Assembly: GCA_964242625.1 (NCBI GenBank) | Contig: CAXTAO010000011.1 | Span: forward strand, 1 to 64,000 | Source of the DNA: JASLDZ01 sp964242625 | GTDB taxonomy: Bacteria > Pseudomonadota > Alphaproteobacteria > Caulobacterales > Caulobacteraceae | Reading direction: 5' to 3' | Length of the DNA: 64,000 nt | The notes under the pieces: model-generated | What the model was told of the DNA's origin: nothing | Databases searched by the model: none | The model's input: the letters and a program-made list of their open reading frames with translations, nothing else | In this document: positions 8,629-19,033 of the stretch, in pieces | Layout: every line of letters starts with the position of its first letter | Numbering within the stretch: position 1 is the first letter of the stretch | Program-made: the position numbers and the translations under genes

Positions 8629-9048
8629 TCGCGAGTCCCCGATAATGTCAGGGTCAGTCGCAGATCGCCGGGCCGATGTTGAGTGTCGATCTGTTCATGT
8701 CCTCGCCCACGAGAGAGGCCGGTTCGTGGGCTGCAGCGCCGTCGTGAGTTCGCAGCCGGCGCCGGCGCGCCAAGCGGGCCGCCAAGTCGCGCCGGCGAAC
8801 GGGTCGCCCCCGAGATGACCACCCGTTCGGCGGCCGCTTCCGATGTTGGAGGCAAGGCGTGAGCCGCCCGCGGCCACCCCCGCTTCGCCCCCAAGGGCGC
8901 CCGGCGTTCCCGAGCCTAACCTCCTGCGCCGCCACGCCGAGCCGACCTGGAGCGCCGACCGGCGCGTTGCGCGCGCGGGGCGCGGCGCCTATGACCCCGG
9001 CGGGCGCGGCCCTGCGCCGTTCCCCCGGCCGGCGAAAGTCCTTTTCCC
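8629..9048. other. 420-base gap without a recognised gene
   Basis: Lies between the divergently placed CPBP gene and the glycosyltransferase. Several short frames are open because of high GC, but they are Arg/Pro-rich and have no ribosome site or recognisable motif. It probably carries the promoters of both flanking genes. No tRNA, terminator or clear operator was seen. Confidence 0.4.
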
Positions 9049-10080
9049 GTGAGCGTCGTCCACCTCCTGGGCTCGGCCGCCGACGGCGGGGCGGAGCGTT
9101 ATTTCACTGACCTCGTCACCGCGCTCGCGGCCGACGGGCGCGACCAGGCGGCGGTGATCCGCCCCCACCCCGGACGCGAGCGCGCCCTGTCGGCGGCGGG
9201 CGTGCCCGCGGCCACGGCCCCCTTCGGCGGCCTCCTCGACCTGCGCACCGCTCCCGCCGTCGGCCGCGTCCTGCGGGCGCAAGCGGCGGAGGTGGCCGTG
9301 CAGTGGATGAACCGCGCCGGCCGCTTCATCCCGCCGGGGCCGTGGGCGCGCGTGGGTCGGCTCGGCGGCTACTACGACCTGAAGTACTACCGTGGCTGCC
9401 GCATGCTGGTCGCCAACACCGCCGACATCGCACGCTGGATCACGGCGCAGGGCTGGCCCGCCGACCGCGTCGTCCACGTCCCGAACTTCGCCGAGCCGGG
9501 GCCGGACCTCGCGCTGCCCCGCGCCCAAGTCGACACGCCGGAGGATGCGCCGCTGCTCCTGGCCCTTGGCCGGCTGCACCCCGTCAAGGCGCACGACGTC
9601 CTCCTCCACGCGCTGGCGCAGCTGCCGGACGCCTGGCTGTGGGTGGCGGGCTCCGGCCCGCTCGAGGGCGAGCTCCGCGCGCTGGCGGAGCGCCTGGGCG
9701 TGGCCGATCGCGTGCGCTGGCTGGGTTGGCGCGACGACGCATCGGCGCTCTACCGCGCGGCGGACGTGTGCGTCTTCCCCTCGCGCCACGAGCCCTTGGG
9801 CAACGTCGTGATCCAGGCCTGGGCGCACGGCCTGCCGGTGGTCGCCGCCGCAGCGCTTGGGCCCGCGGCCCTGATCGACGACGGAGAGACGGGCCTCCTG
9901 GTCCCCGTCGACGACGCCGACGCCCTGGCCGCCGCCACGGCTCGCCTCCTGGCCGACGCGGCGCTGCGCACGCGGCTGTCGCAGGCGGGACGCGAGGCCG
10001 CGCGCATGCGCTTCGGGCGCCCGGCGGTGGTCGCACGCTGGCGCGAGCTCTTCGCCGAACTCGCCCGGCGGGAGGGCTGA
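9049..10080 (+). CDS. GT4-family glycosyltransferase
   Basis: A 343-residue GT-B fold enzyme starting at a GTG. The N-terminal half opens with VVHLLGSAADGGAERYFTDL (the 'GGAE' acceptor-side loop of GT4 enzymes). The C-terminal half has 'LLALGRLHPVKAHDVLL', 'GSGPLEGELRALAERLG' and 'SRHEPLGNVVIQAWAHGLP', which contains the EX7E nucleotide-sugar-binding motif. It transfers a sugar from an activated donor; the acceptor is unknown, likely a surface polysaccharide or lipid. It is followed after 5 bases by the asparagine synthetase gene, so the two are co-transcribed. Amidotransferases of this kind often sit in polysaccharide loci. Confidence 0.92.
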   Translation: MSVVHLLGSAADGGAERYFTDLVTALAADGRDQAAVIRPHPGRERALSAAGVPAATAPFGGLLDLRTAPAVGRVLRAQAAEVAVQWMNRAGRFIPPGPWARVGRLGGYYDLKYYRGCRMLVANTADIARWITAQGWPADRVVHVPNFAEPGPDLALPRAQVDTPEDAPLLLALGRLHPVKAHDVLLHALAQLPDAWLWVAGSGPLEGELRALAERLGVADRVRWLGWRDDASALYRAADVCVFPSRHEPLGNVVIQAWAHGLPVVAAAALGPAALIDDGETGLLVPVDDADALAAATARLLADAALRTRLSQAGREAARMRFGRPAVVARWRELFAELARREG

Positions 10081-10085
10081 GCGCG

Positions 10086-11822
10086 GTGTGCGGGATCGCG
10101 GGCGTGATCGGGCCGGGCGCGAACGCGGCGGGGGCGGAGGCGCTGATCGCCCCCCTCACCCACCGCGGGCCCGACGGCGTGCGGGTGGAGCAGCTGGCTG
10201 ACGCGGCGCTGGCCCACGCGCGCCTGTCGATCATCGATCTCGAGTGCGGCTGGCAACCGCTGCACGCCGCCGGCTCGACGGTTATCGGAAACGGCGAGAT
10301 CTACAACTACCTCGAGCTGATCGAGGAGTACGGCCTCAGGAATCAACTCAAGACCGGCAGCGACTTCGAGCCCCTGCTCCACATCTACGCCCGGGAGGGC
10401 CCGCGCGCCTTCGAGAAGCTGCGCGGCATGTACGCCTTCTGCCTCATCGGCCACGACGGCCGTAGCTGGCTCGTGCGCGACCCCTTCGGCATCAAGCCGC
10501 TCTACACCGACCGGAGCGGAGGCCGCCTGCGCTTCGCCTCCGAACTCCGCTCGCTTGAGTCGCCCGGCCCCGCCCGCGCCCTGCCCGAGGCCGAGCTCCG
10601 CGAGCTCCTGGCGCTGGGCTATACCGTCGAGGCCCGGGACGTGCTGGCGAGCCCCGCCGTTCCGCCCGGGGCGGTGGTTGAGGTGACGGGCGGCGAACCC
10701 CGGCTGCGTTCGGTCACCGCCCCCGTCCCCGCCGACCCGCCGCCGCCGCCGCGCGACGAGGCCGAGGCGCTCCGCCGGCTCGACGCCGTCTTGGAAGACA
10801 GCGTGCGCGTGCACCAGCGGTCGGACGTGCCCTACGGCCTCTTCCTCTCCGGCGGGATCGACTCGGCCGCCATCGCCACCCTGATGGCGCGGCTGAACAC
10901 GCGCCCGGTGGTCGCCTACACCTGCGGCTTCCCCGACGCTCCGGGCGCGGCCGACGAGCGGCGCGGGGCCGAGCGCATCGCCCGCGCGCTCGATCTCGAC
11001 TGGCGCGAGACGACGTTCGACGAACAGGACTTCCTGCGCATCGCGCCACAGGTCGCCGCCGCGCTCGACGACCCCACCACCGACTACGCCTGCCTACCCA
11101 CCTGGAAGCTCGCGGAGGCGGCCAAGGATAGCCTGACCGTGGTCCTCTCCGGCGAGGGGGGTGACGAGCTCTTCGCCGGCTACGGCCGCTACCGCCGGGC
11201 GCTGCGCCCCCGCTGGCTGGGCGGCCGCCCCGCCGAGCCGCGGGTGGACGCGCCCTACCTCCCCGATGGCGGGGCCGCCGCGCTCGCGACCTGGCGCGCG
11301 GCGGCGGCGCAGGGCCGCCCGCCCGGCCTCACCCCCCTGCAGCGGGCGCAGTGGGCCGACATCGCCACCTGGCTGCCGCGCGACCTCCTCCTGAAGCTCG
11401 ACCGCACCCTGATGGCGCACGGGCTGGAGGGGCGCACCCCCTTCCTCGACCGGGAGGTGGCGGCCTTCGCCTGGAGCCTGCCCGACGGCCTGAAGGTGCG
11501 TGGCCGCCACGGCAAGTGGCTCCTGCGCCGCTGGCTGGAGCGCGCCTGCCCCGCCGCCGAGCCCTGGGCCAAGAAGCAGGGCTTCACCGTCCCCGTCGCC
11601 CGCTGGATCGCCCCCCGCGCCGCCGAGATCGGCCCCCGCGTCGCCCAAGCCCGCGCCGTCCGCGCCGCCTGCGACCCCGAGGAGGTCCGCCGCCTCTTCG
11701 CCGACCCCCGCGCCGCCAAGCACTGGTGGCCCCTCACCTTCACCGCCCTCTGGAGCGCGGTCCACCTCGACGGCGCGACGGCGGCGGAGGCGGGCGCGGC
11801 GGTGTGGGGTGGGCGGGGATAG
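10086..11822 (+). CDS. asnB: asparagine synthase (glutamine-hydrolysing)
   Basis: A 578-residue enzyme. The GTG at 10086 places Cys2 directly after the start, as needed for the N-terminal glutamine amidotransferase nucleophile once the initiator Met is removed. HRGPDG, WQPLH and GNGEIYNY follow. The C-terminal synthetase domain has the ATP pyrophosphatase loop SGGIDS (255-260) and 'VVLSGEGGDELFAGYGRYRR'. The reaction is Asp + Gln + ATP to Asn + Glu, or amidation of another carboxylate. Being coupled to a glycosyltransferase suggests amidation of a glycan component, but ordinary asparagine synthesis cannot be excluded. A larger in-frame opening upstream overlaps the glycosyltransferase and is rejected. 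Confidence 0.92.
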   Translation: MCGIAGVIGPGANAAGAEALIAPLTHRGPDGVRVEQLADAALAHARLSIIDLECGWQPLHAAGSTVIGNGEIYNYLELIEEYGLRNQLKTGSDFEPLLHIYAREGPRAFEKLRGMYAFCLIGHDGRSWLVRDPFGIKPLYTDRSGGRLRFASELRSLESPGPARALPEAELRELLALGYTVEARDVLASPAVPPGAVVEVTGGEPRLRSVTAPVPADPPPPPRDEAEALRRLDAVLEDSVRVHQRSDVPYGLFLSGGIDSAAIATLMARLNTRPVVAYTCGFPDAPGAADERRGAERIARALDLDWRETTFDEQDFLRIAPQVAAALDDPTTDYACLPTWKLAEAAKDSLTVVLSGEGGDELFAGYGRYRRALRPRWLGGRPAEPRVDAPYLPDGGAAALATWRAAAAQGRPPGLTPLQRAQWADIATWLPRDLLLKLDRTLMAHGLEGRTPFLDREVAAFAWSLPDGLKVRGRHGKWLLRRWLERACPAAEPWAKKQGFTVPVARWIAPRAAEIGPRVAQARAVRAACDPEEVRRLFADPRAAKHWWPLTFTALWSAVHLDGATAAEAGAAVWGGRG

Positions 11823-11998
11823 CCGCCGACTCCTTGCCCGCCGCCGGAGGCGTTGTCGAAAGTTGCGAAGCCCTCGCGTATGCTACTATGGGCAGTAATG
11901 TCAGCGCAGACGCGGCACGCGTCTCTTGCACAGCAGGTCGCTTCAGCACAATGAGCTGCCGGCAAATAAGCACGCATTCAACTTGCGATGACAACTAT

Positions 11999-12739
11999 CT
12001 ACCAGTTCAGATCGTGTTTTATACGATGTTGCTGGAGATATCTTGTCTGTTCCGGATGAAGTCTCAACCTTGCATGATCAAAGCCCAATATCAACTTGGC
12101 CTCTGCTGATAGGGAGCCTGATGCGATCGGAGTTCCATCATCTTCGAAACTGATCAGACCCGCGTCGAATGCTGCGTCCCAGTGCGCAACTAGAAGAAGG
12201 CCATTGTCGGGATTCACGCGAAGAGGATCGTCCGATGCGAGTTCAGCCCAGGCGACGATGTGAGAAGCCCTAAGTAACTCCGGCTGAGCGACCCCGGTAA
12301 CCTGACAAGTACCCCAGCGGTTCAGTAGTGCCTCACGGAATCCTCCTTGGCCGAGTCGCGCAAGAACTTGGCGTAATGCTTCAGTTCGCCGGAGGCTTGA
12401 TTGGCCTTGGACTTCCTTTAGTTGATTTTCCAACTCCGGCCGCACAGGGATTGCGGCTTGGTCACAGATGACATATCCGGCGCGTTCCAACACTCGGCAA
12501 GCGGAGTCGTGCCTGCTGTACCCTCCATTTATGTTCGACCAGCCAGCTGGGGTGCCGCCTAACGCTCCAGCCGCGACGGGCTTTGATGGGTAAGGTCCTC
12601 GTAAAGAATAGGGGCTCCAGACCCAGTACTTGAGAGAATTTCGAAGGTTTGGAAACCGACCAACAATAACTTTGTCAATTCCGATATTGTCCATCTCGTC
12701 AAGTATCTGCTCGACAGCAATTGTTGTTACTTCAGCCAC
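11999..12739 (-). CDS. HNH endonuclease
   Basis: A 246-residue protein starting at GTG 12739 with GGAGC upstream. The C-terminal half is an HNH_2-type nuclease: 'GGFREALLNRWGTCQVTG' (Cys145), 'LLRASHIVAWAELASDDPLR' (His160), 'NPDNGLLLVAHWDAAFDAGL' (Asn179, Asp188). These residues make the beta-beta-alpha metal site. The N-terminal 100 residues are not recognised and could be a target-recognition or partner domain. Base composition is visibly more AT-rich than neighbours, and codons ending in A/T are common, which suggests acquisition by transfer. No methyltransferase is adjacent, so a complete restriction system is not shown. Confidence 0.85.
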   Translation of the reverse strand: MAEVTTIAVEQILDEMDNIGIDKVIVGRFPNLRNSLKYWVWSPYSLRGPYPSKPVAAGALGGTPAGWSNINGGYSRHDSACRVLERAGYVICDQAAIPVRPELENQLKEVQGQSSLRRTEALRQVLARLGQGGFREALLNRWGTCQVTGVAQPELLRASHIVAWAELASDDPLRVNPDNGLLLVAHWDAAFDAGLISFEDDGTPIASGSLSAEAKLILGFDHARLRLHPEQTRYLQQHRIKHDLNW

Positions 12740-12853
12740 GTTACTGCTCCATCCTTCGACAGAACGATCGTCGGCAGCGTTTTATACTTCAGCAGACGTG
12801 TCAGCTGATTATCCTTCCATCACCGCAGGCTTATGTCTTTGTCAGCAGTGTGT

Positions 12854-13159
12854 TCAGCTTTGGTCGGCGACCGCCGGTTCGCCGCGCAACAGCCCCTCAG
12901 TGCTCAAGTCCTCATCCACCTCCGGCCAGTGCACGCCGTAGCCGCCGCCGGCGCGTTCCCAGCGGGCGCGCTGGTCGGGGGTGGCGGCGAGGAGGCGGGG
13001 GTACCAGGCCAGCGGGGCGGCGATGGTGCGGCCGTCCATCAGGTCGACGATCAGCCGGTCGGCGTCGAAGCGCACGTCGGCCACGCGCTCGTCAGCGGCG
13101 CGGATCAGGGATGTTGCCGCTGAACGGAGGCGGCGAGTGCAGCGATGATCTGCGCACAC
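12854..13159 (-). CDS. DUF2442 protein, N-terminus uncertain
   Basis: The part from 'ERVADVRFDADRLIVDLMDGRTIAAPLAWYPRLL' through 'HWPEVDEDLSTEGLL' is a typical DUF2442 domain. These are small proteins often encoded beside DUF4160 genes and suspected to act in toxin-antitoxin-like pairs. The only upstream start in frame (GTG at 13159) adds a Cys/Arg-rich leader and overlaps the preceding gene by 55 bases. No normal start lies directly before the domain, so the original 5' end may have been lost. No DUF4160 partner is next to it. Confidence 0.65.
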   Translation of the reverse strand: MCADHRCTRRLRSAATSLIRAADERVADVRFDADRLIVDLMDGRTIAAPLAWYPRLLAATPDQRARWERAGGGYGVHWPEVDEDLSTEGLLRGEPAVADQS

Positions 13160-13345
13160 TCAGCCGCGCTAAGCTCGTCGTGCTGTGCCGCGAAGGTCAA
13201 CATAGGTACGAGCGACTCCATCGGCACCTCGCTCGAACTCCTCGGACTGAAACCGCCCGAAGCCGTGACCCAGCGATCACGGATTGATCGACAACGATCG
13301 TCCCATGTCGAGACGCCTAGTTCGATTGAGTGACCAGGTCCGACA

Positions 13346-13368
<23 letters not shown>
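13105..13368 (-). CDS. small protein of unknown function
   Basis: An 87-residue frame from an ATG at 13368, with a good ribosome site (GGGAGAG) seven bases upstream. The C-terminal third (SSEVPMESLVPMLTFAAQHD and on) looks helical; the N-terminal part is mixed. I do not recognise a family. It overlaps the 3' end of thiC by 23 bases and the DUF2442 leader by 55 bases, all on the same strand. Composition is less GC-biased than flanking housekeeping genes. The ribosome site is the main support. Confidence 0.45.
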
Positions 13369-15235
<1,867 letters not shown>

Positions 15236-15310
15236 CGGTCAAGCCTCGGTCGGCGGCCGCGACGGCTAGGGATAGGACGACGCGCCGCCGACGTCGCGAC
15301 GACCTGTCCC

Positions 15311-15398
15311 CTCCCTTCGCCGGCATGACCCGGATCAGGTTCGGCGGGTCGCGGGCCAAACCCGCCTCTCAGCCGCCTGGTCGACGGCTCCCCGGAGA
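15311..15398 (-). promoter_or_regulatory. TPP riboswitch (THI element) of thiC
   Basis: Read on the minus strand, the leader contains the conserved thi-box parts in order: GGGGAGCC, GGCTGAGAGG, GACCCGCC, GAACCTGATCCGGGTCATGC, CCGGCGAAGGGAGG. These form the P1, P2/P3 and P4/P5 helices of the thiamine-pyrophosphate aptamer. It ends about 75 bases before the thiC start. In GC-rich proteobacteria such elements usually block translation initiation or cause termination when TPP binds; which applies here is not visible. Confidence 0.95.
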
Positions 15399-15524
15399 AC
15401 GGGCAGAAGCGTCGGCGTTCGCGGCCTGCGCGTCAAGCGGAACGGGCGGGCGCCTCGCGCGATACACCGGCGTCTTCCCCGCGCCGCAAAGCTCGTAGAC
15501 AGTGCAGGCTCCGGAGTGAGTTCC

Positions 15525-16022
15525 ATGCGTCCATCCCGCCTCCTCGCCGCCGGCGTCGCCATCGCCCTCCTGGGCGGCGCGGCGCGTGCGGGCGATCCCG
15601 CGGCCCTCGCTTCCGGCCCCGTGCCCGCCGCCGCCGCCGACCAGGACGACGCCTTCGCCGCGGCGACCGCGCCGGCGCCGCGCGACCAGGTGCGCGTCAA
15701 CGCGCCCCGGCCCAAGCCCTCGCCGCCGGAGAAGATGTTGGTCGCCGCCACCGCGCCCGCCCACGTGTTCGACGACGACGACGAGGGCCGGCGCATCGAC
15801 GCCTTCATCAACGGCCCCGTGCCGCCCGCGCGCCCCGGCGAGGGCGAGCCCCCGCCCTGCGACGAGACCCCGCACGGCGAGGTGGGCGTGAGCGTCGGCG
15901 GCGGCTCGCACACGGGCACGAGCTACGGCGGCTACGGCACGGTGGTGCAGCCGATCATGCACTGCCGCGGCGTGGTGGCCATCTCCGTCTCCGGCGCGCG
16001 CTTCGGCGGCTATCGCCGCTGA
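15525..16022 (+). CDS. secreted protein of unknown function
   Basis: A 165-residue exported protein with a signal peptide (RPSRLLAAGVAIALLGGAARA) cleaved near residue 22. The mature part is Ala/Pro-rich and disordered, with an acidic DDDDEGR patch, and ends in a Gly/Ser-rich segment with two Cys (PPPCDE and MHCRGV). I chose the ATG at 15525 because GGAG lies eight bases upstream; a GTG at 15516 is possible. No domain is recognised. It is divergent from thiC and has a GC-rich hairpin after its stop. Confidence 0.7.
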   Translation: MRPSRLLAAGVAIALLGGAARAGDPAALASGPVPAAAADQDDAFAAATAPAPRDQVRVNAPRPKPSPPEKMLVAATAPAHVFDDDDEGRRIDAFINGPVPPARPGEGEPPPCDETPHGEVGVSVGGGSHTGTSYGGYGTVVQPIMHCRGVVAISVSGARFGGYRR

Positions 16023-16032
16023 GGGAACGGCG

Positions 16033-16060
16033 CCCGGCGCGGCGTCTTTATCGCGCCGGG
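16033..16060 (+). terminator. possible terminator hairpin
   Basis: A perfect 9-base-pair inverted repeat (CCCGGCGCG / CGCGCCGGG) with a 10-base loop lies 11 bases after the stop of the secreted protein. There is no T run, so intrinsic termination is only possible, not shown. Confidence 0.35.
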
Positions 16061-16096
16061 GCCGCCCGGCCTCGTCACCCGCCTCTGGAGCCACCC

Positions 16097-16420
16097 ATGC
16101 CCGCACGCTTCACCACGCTTGAGAACGAGTTCAAGAAGGGCCTAGACAAAGTCACGCCCGCCGCCGGTGCCAAGCAGGTCGACTATTGGATCGAAGAGCT
16201 GAAGTCGGTCGAGGTCTCGGGCGCCAAGGGCCTGTCCCACGACCTGGAGACGCTGAAGAAGCACCTGGAGGCCGGGGAGTCCAAGGCCGACGCGGTCGGT
16301 CCCCTGCTCGGCAAGATCGGTGCGGAGACGGGCCGCATCGCCGGCCGTGTGGACGACGAGAAGGTCGCCGAAAAGCTGCGTCACGTGGCCGAGATGCTGG
16401 AGCCGTTCGGCAAGGGCTGA
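16097..16420 (+). CDS. small conserved helical protein
   Basis: A 107-residue, highly charged, Lys/Glu-rich protein (FTTLENEFKKGLDKVTPAAG, YWIEELKSVEVSGAKGLSHD, KKHLEAGESKADAV, LGKIGAETGRIAGRV). It has no signal peptide or membrane segment and looks all-helical. GGAG precedes the ATG. I do not recognise a named family. It lies between a secreted protein and ettA on the same strand, with a gap of about 140 bases to ettA, so it may be a separate unit. Confidence 0.7.
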   Translation: MPARFTTLENEFKKGLDKVTPAAGAKQVDYWIEELKSVEVSGAKGLSHDLETLKKHLEAGESKADAVGPLLGKIGAETGRIAGRVDDEKVAEKLRHVAEMLEPFGKG

Positions 16421-16563
16421 GCCACCGGGCGGGCGGGCGCGTGCGAGGCGCGCCCTCCCACCCCGCCCGCAAGGTTGCCCGGCGCCCCCGCCCCGCGTAG
16501 ACGGAGCGCCACTCCCTCCCCTCATCAGATGAGCGCCCGCGCCCCGCGCAGGCGATCGGGCCT

Positions 16564-18234
16564 ATGGCGCAGCAGTACATCTACCAGATGCAGGGCCTGA
16601 CCAAGGCCTACCCCGGCGGCAAGAAGGTGTTCGAGAACATCTGGCTGTCGTTCTACTCCGACGCCAAGATCGGCGTGGTCGGCGTCAACGGCTCCGGCAA
16701 GTCGACGCTGCTGAAGATCATCGCCGGTATCGATACCGAGTTCGCCGGCGAGGCCAAGGCCGCCGACGGCGTGAAGATGGGCTACCTCGAGCAGGAGCCG
16801 CACATCGACGAGGCGCTTGACGTGTGGGGCAACGTGATCTCGGCGTGCGAGGAGAAGAAGGTCTTCGATCGCTACAACGAGATCGCGCTCCAGATGGCGG
16901 AAGACTACTCCGACGCGCTGATGGAGGAGATGAACGCGCTTCAGGAGAAGATCGACGCGGGCGACCTGTGGGACATCGACAGCCGCATTGAACAGGCGAT
17001 GGACGCCCTGCGCTGCCCGCCCGCCGACATGCCGGTCGACAACCTCTCAGGGGGCGAGAAGCGTCGCGTGGCGCTGGCGCGCCTCCTCCTCTCCAAGCCC
17101 GACATGCTTCTCCTGGACGAGCCGACCAACCATCTGGACGCCGAGAGCGTCGCCTGGCTGCAGCATCACCTGGAGACCTTCCCCGGCTGCGTGATCCTGG
17201 TCACCCACGACCGCTACTTCCTCGACCAGGTGACCAAGTGGACGCTGGAACTGGACCGCGGGCGCGGCCTTCCGTTCGAGGGCAACTACTCGGGCTGGCT
17301 CGAGCAGAAGACCAAGCGGATCGTGCAGGAGCAGTCGGAGAGCGAGGCGCGCCAGCGCGCCATGACTAAGGAGCTGGAATGGGTGCGCTCCAACGCCAAG
17401 GCGCGCCAATCCAAGTCCAAGGCGCGGCTGGCGGCCTACGATGAGATGATGCGCGAGCAGGAGAACGCCCGCGGCGCTCAGACCTACGCTCACATCGCCA
17501 TTCCGCCCGGCCCGCGCCTCGGCAACATCGTCTTGGAGGTGGAGGGGCTGGAGAAGGAGTTCGGCGAGAAGGTCCTGTTCAAGGACCTGACGTTCCGCCT
17601 GCCACCCAACGGCATCGTCGGCGTGATCGGCCCCAACGGCGCCGGAAAGTCGACGCTCTTCAAGATGATCACCGGCCAGGAGACGCCCGACGGCGGCAAG
17701 ATCCGCCTGGGCGACACGGTGAAGCTCGCCTACGTCGACCAGTCGCGCGACAGCCTCGACCCCAACAAGACGATCTGGCAGGAGATCTCGGGCGGGCTCG
17801 ACGTGATGATGGTGGGCAAGCGCGAGGTGAACACGCGCTCCTACGTCGGCTCGTTCAACTTCAAGGGCGGCGACCAACAGAAGAAGGTGGGGCTGCTCTC
17901 CGGCGGGGAGCGCAACCGCGTGCACCTGGCCAAGACCTTGGCCGAGGGCGGCAACCTCATCCTCCTGGACGAGCCGACCAACGACCTCGACATCGAGACG
18001 CTGCAGAACCTGGAGGAGGCGCTGGAAGGCTTCGCCGGCTGCGCGGTGGTGATCAGCCACGACCGCTGGTTCCTCGACCGCCTGGCCACCCACATCCTGG
18101 CCTTCGAGGGCGATAGCCACGTCGAGTGGTTCGAGGGCAACTTCGAAGCCTACGAAGAGGACAAGAAGCGCCGCCTGGGCGCCGACAGCCTCATTCCCAA
18201 GCGCATCAAGTTCCAGCGCTTCGCCCGGGCGTAG
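16564..18234 (+). CDS. ettA: energy-dependent translational throttle protein EttA
   Basis: A 556-residue ABC-F protein, the normal EttA length. Two nucleotide-binding domains are present: Walker A GVNGSGKST and GPNGAGKST, signature motifs LSGGEKRR and LSGGERNR, and Walker B plus switch LLLDEPTNHLDAES and LLDEPTNDLDIET. Between them lies the charged linker (EWVRSNAKARQSKSKARLAAYDEM) that enters the ribosomal E site, and the arm insertion is in the first domain. It binds ribosomes and gates entry into elongation according to the ATP/ADP ratio. It is cytoplasmic and appears monocistronic. Confidence 0.97.
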   Translation: MAQQYIYQMQGLTKAYPGGKKVFENIWLSFYSDAKIGVVGVNGSGKSTLLKIIAGIDTEFAGEAKAADGVKMGYLEQEPHIDEALDVWGNVISACEEKKVFDRYNEIALQMAEDYSDALMEEMNALQEKIDAGDLWDIDSRIEQAMDALRCPPADMPVDNLSGGEKRRVALARLLLSKPDMLLLDEPTNHLDAESVAWLQHHLETFPGCVILVTHDRYFLDQVTKWTLELDRGRGLPFEGNYSGWLEQKTKRIVQEQSESEARQRAMTKELEWVRSNAKARQSKSKARLAAYDEMMREQENARGAQTYAHIAIPPGPRLGNIVLEVEGLEKEFGEKVLFKDLTFRLPPNGIVGVIGPNGAGKSTLFKMITGQETPDGGKIRLGDTVKLAYVDQSRDSLDPNKTIWQEISGGLDVMMVGKREVNTRSYVGSFNFKGGDQQKKVGLLSGGERNRVHLAKTLAEGGNLILLDEPTNDLDIETLQNLEEALEGFAGCAVVISHDRWFLDRLATHILAFEGDSHVEWFEGNFEAYEEDKKRRLGADSLIPKRIKFQRFARA

Positions 18235-18328
18235 GCGCTCGCGCGAGGCGGGCGTCCGCTTGACACGCGCCCGGGTTCCACCGCCCCCTCTCCGCGGGGC
18301 GAGGGGACCGCTCCGGGGGAGAGCGATC

Positions 18329-19027
18329 ATGCGCGCGATGGCGATCGGGTTGGCGACGGCCCTCTTGGCGGGCGCGGCGCACGCCGCGACCTACACCGAG
18401 ACGGGCGACGCGGGGCAGACGCTCGCGTCCGCGGCCTCGGCGATGACGGGCGGCGGCGCGGCGCTCGCCAGCATATCCGGCCGGCTCGAGACCAACGACG
18501 CCGACCTGTTCCGCATCTACATCTCCGACCCGTCGAGCTTCTCGGCCACCACCTTCAACGGCGGCACCGACGACGCGGCGCTCGACACCGAGATCTTCCT
18601 GTTCGACTCGGCGGGCCATGCCGTCGCCGCGAACGACGATGACCAGGGCGGGCTGTCGCTCGACTCGACCCTGCCCGTGGGCGACAGCCACTACGCGGGG
18701 CTGGCGGCGGGCGAATACATCCTGGGCGTCAGCATCTCCGGAAACGACCCGGCGAACCTGAACAACCAACTCCTGTTCGAGATGGCCGCCGACACCACCA
18801 CCGTGCGCGGCGCGGCGGGCGGGCTGAACCCCACCACGCTCGCGGACTTCGACGGTTTCCAATACTACACCAACGATCCGGGAGCCTACCGGATCGATCT
18901 CACGGGCGTGTCGACCGGGCCCATGTCGGCCGCGCCCGAGCCCGGGACCTGGGCGCTGATGTTCGCCGGCGTCGCGCTGGCCGGCGCGGCTCTGCGCATC
19001 AGGCGCCGGGCGCTGGCGCCAGCCTAA
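18329..19027 (+). CDS. DVUA0089-like secreted protein with PEP-CTERM tail
   Basis: A 232-residue exported protein. The ATG at 18329, behind a GGGGGAGAG ribosome site, gives a clean signal peptide (MRAMAIGLATALLAGAAHA). The body matches the DVUA0089-type pattern: TETGDAGQTLASA, GRLETNDADLFRIYISDP, FSATTFNGGTDD, EIFLFDSAGHAVAANDDD, and AAGEYILGVS. It ends with a PEPxxW sorting tail: PEPGTWALM, a hydrophobic stretch, then RIRRR. Such tails are recognised by an exosortase and link proteins to the cell surface or matrix. No exosortase gene is in the window. An earlier in-frame start at 18260 would spoil the signal peptide. Confidence 0.88.
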   Translation: MRAMAIGLATALLAGAAHAATYTETGDAGQTLASAASAMTGGGAALASISGRLETNDADLFRIYISDPSSFSATTFNGGTDDAALDTEIFLFDSAGHAVAANDDDQGGLSLDSTLPVGDSHYAGLAAGEYILGVSISGNDPANLNNQLLFEMAADTTTVRGAAGGLNPTTLADFDGFQYYTNDPGAYRIDLTGVSTGPMSAAPEPGTWALMFAGVALAGAALRIRRRALAPA

Positions 19028-19033
19028 AGAAGG

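Noticed and set aside
8654..8935. 93-residue minus-strand frame in the gap before the glycosyltransferase
   Set aside because: Arg/Gly-rich without a start signal or motif; typical of random open frames at high GC.
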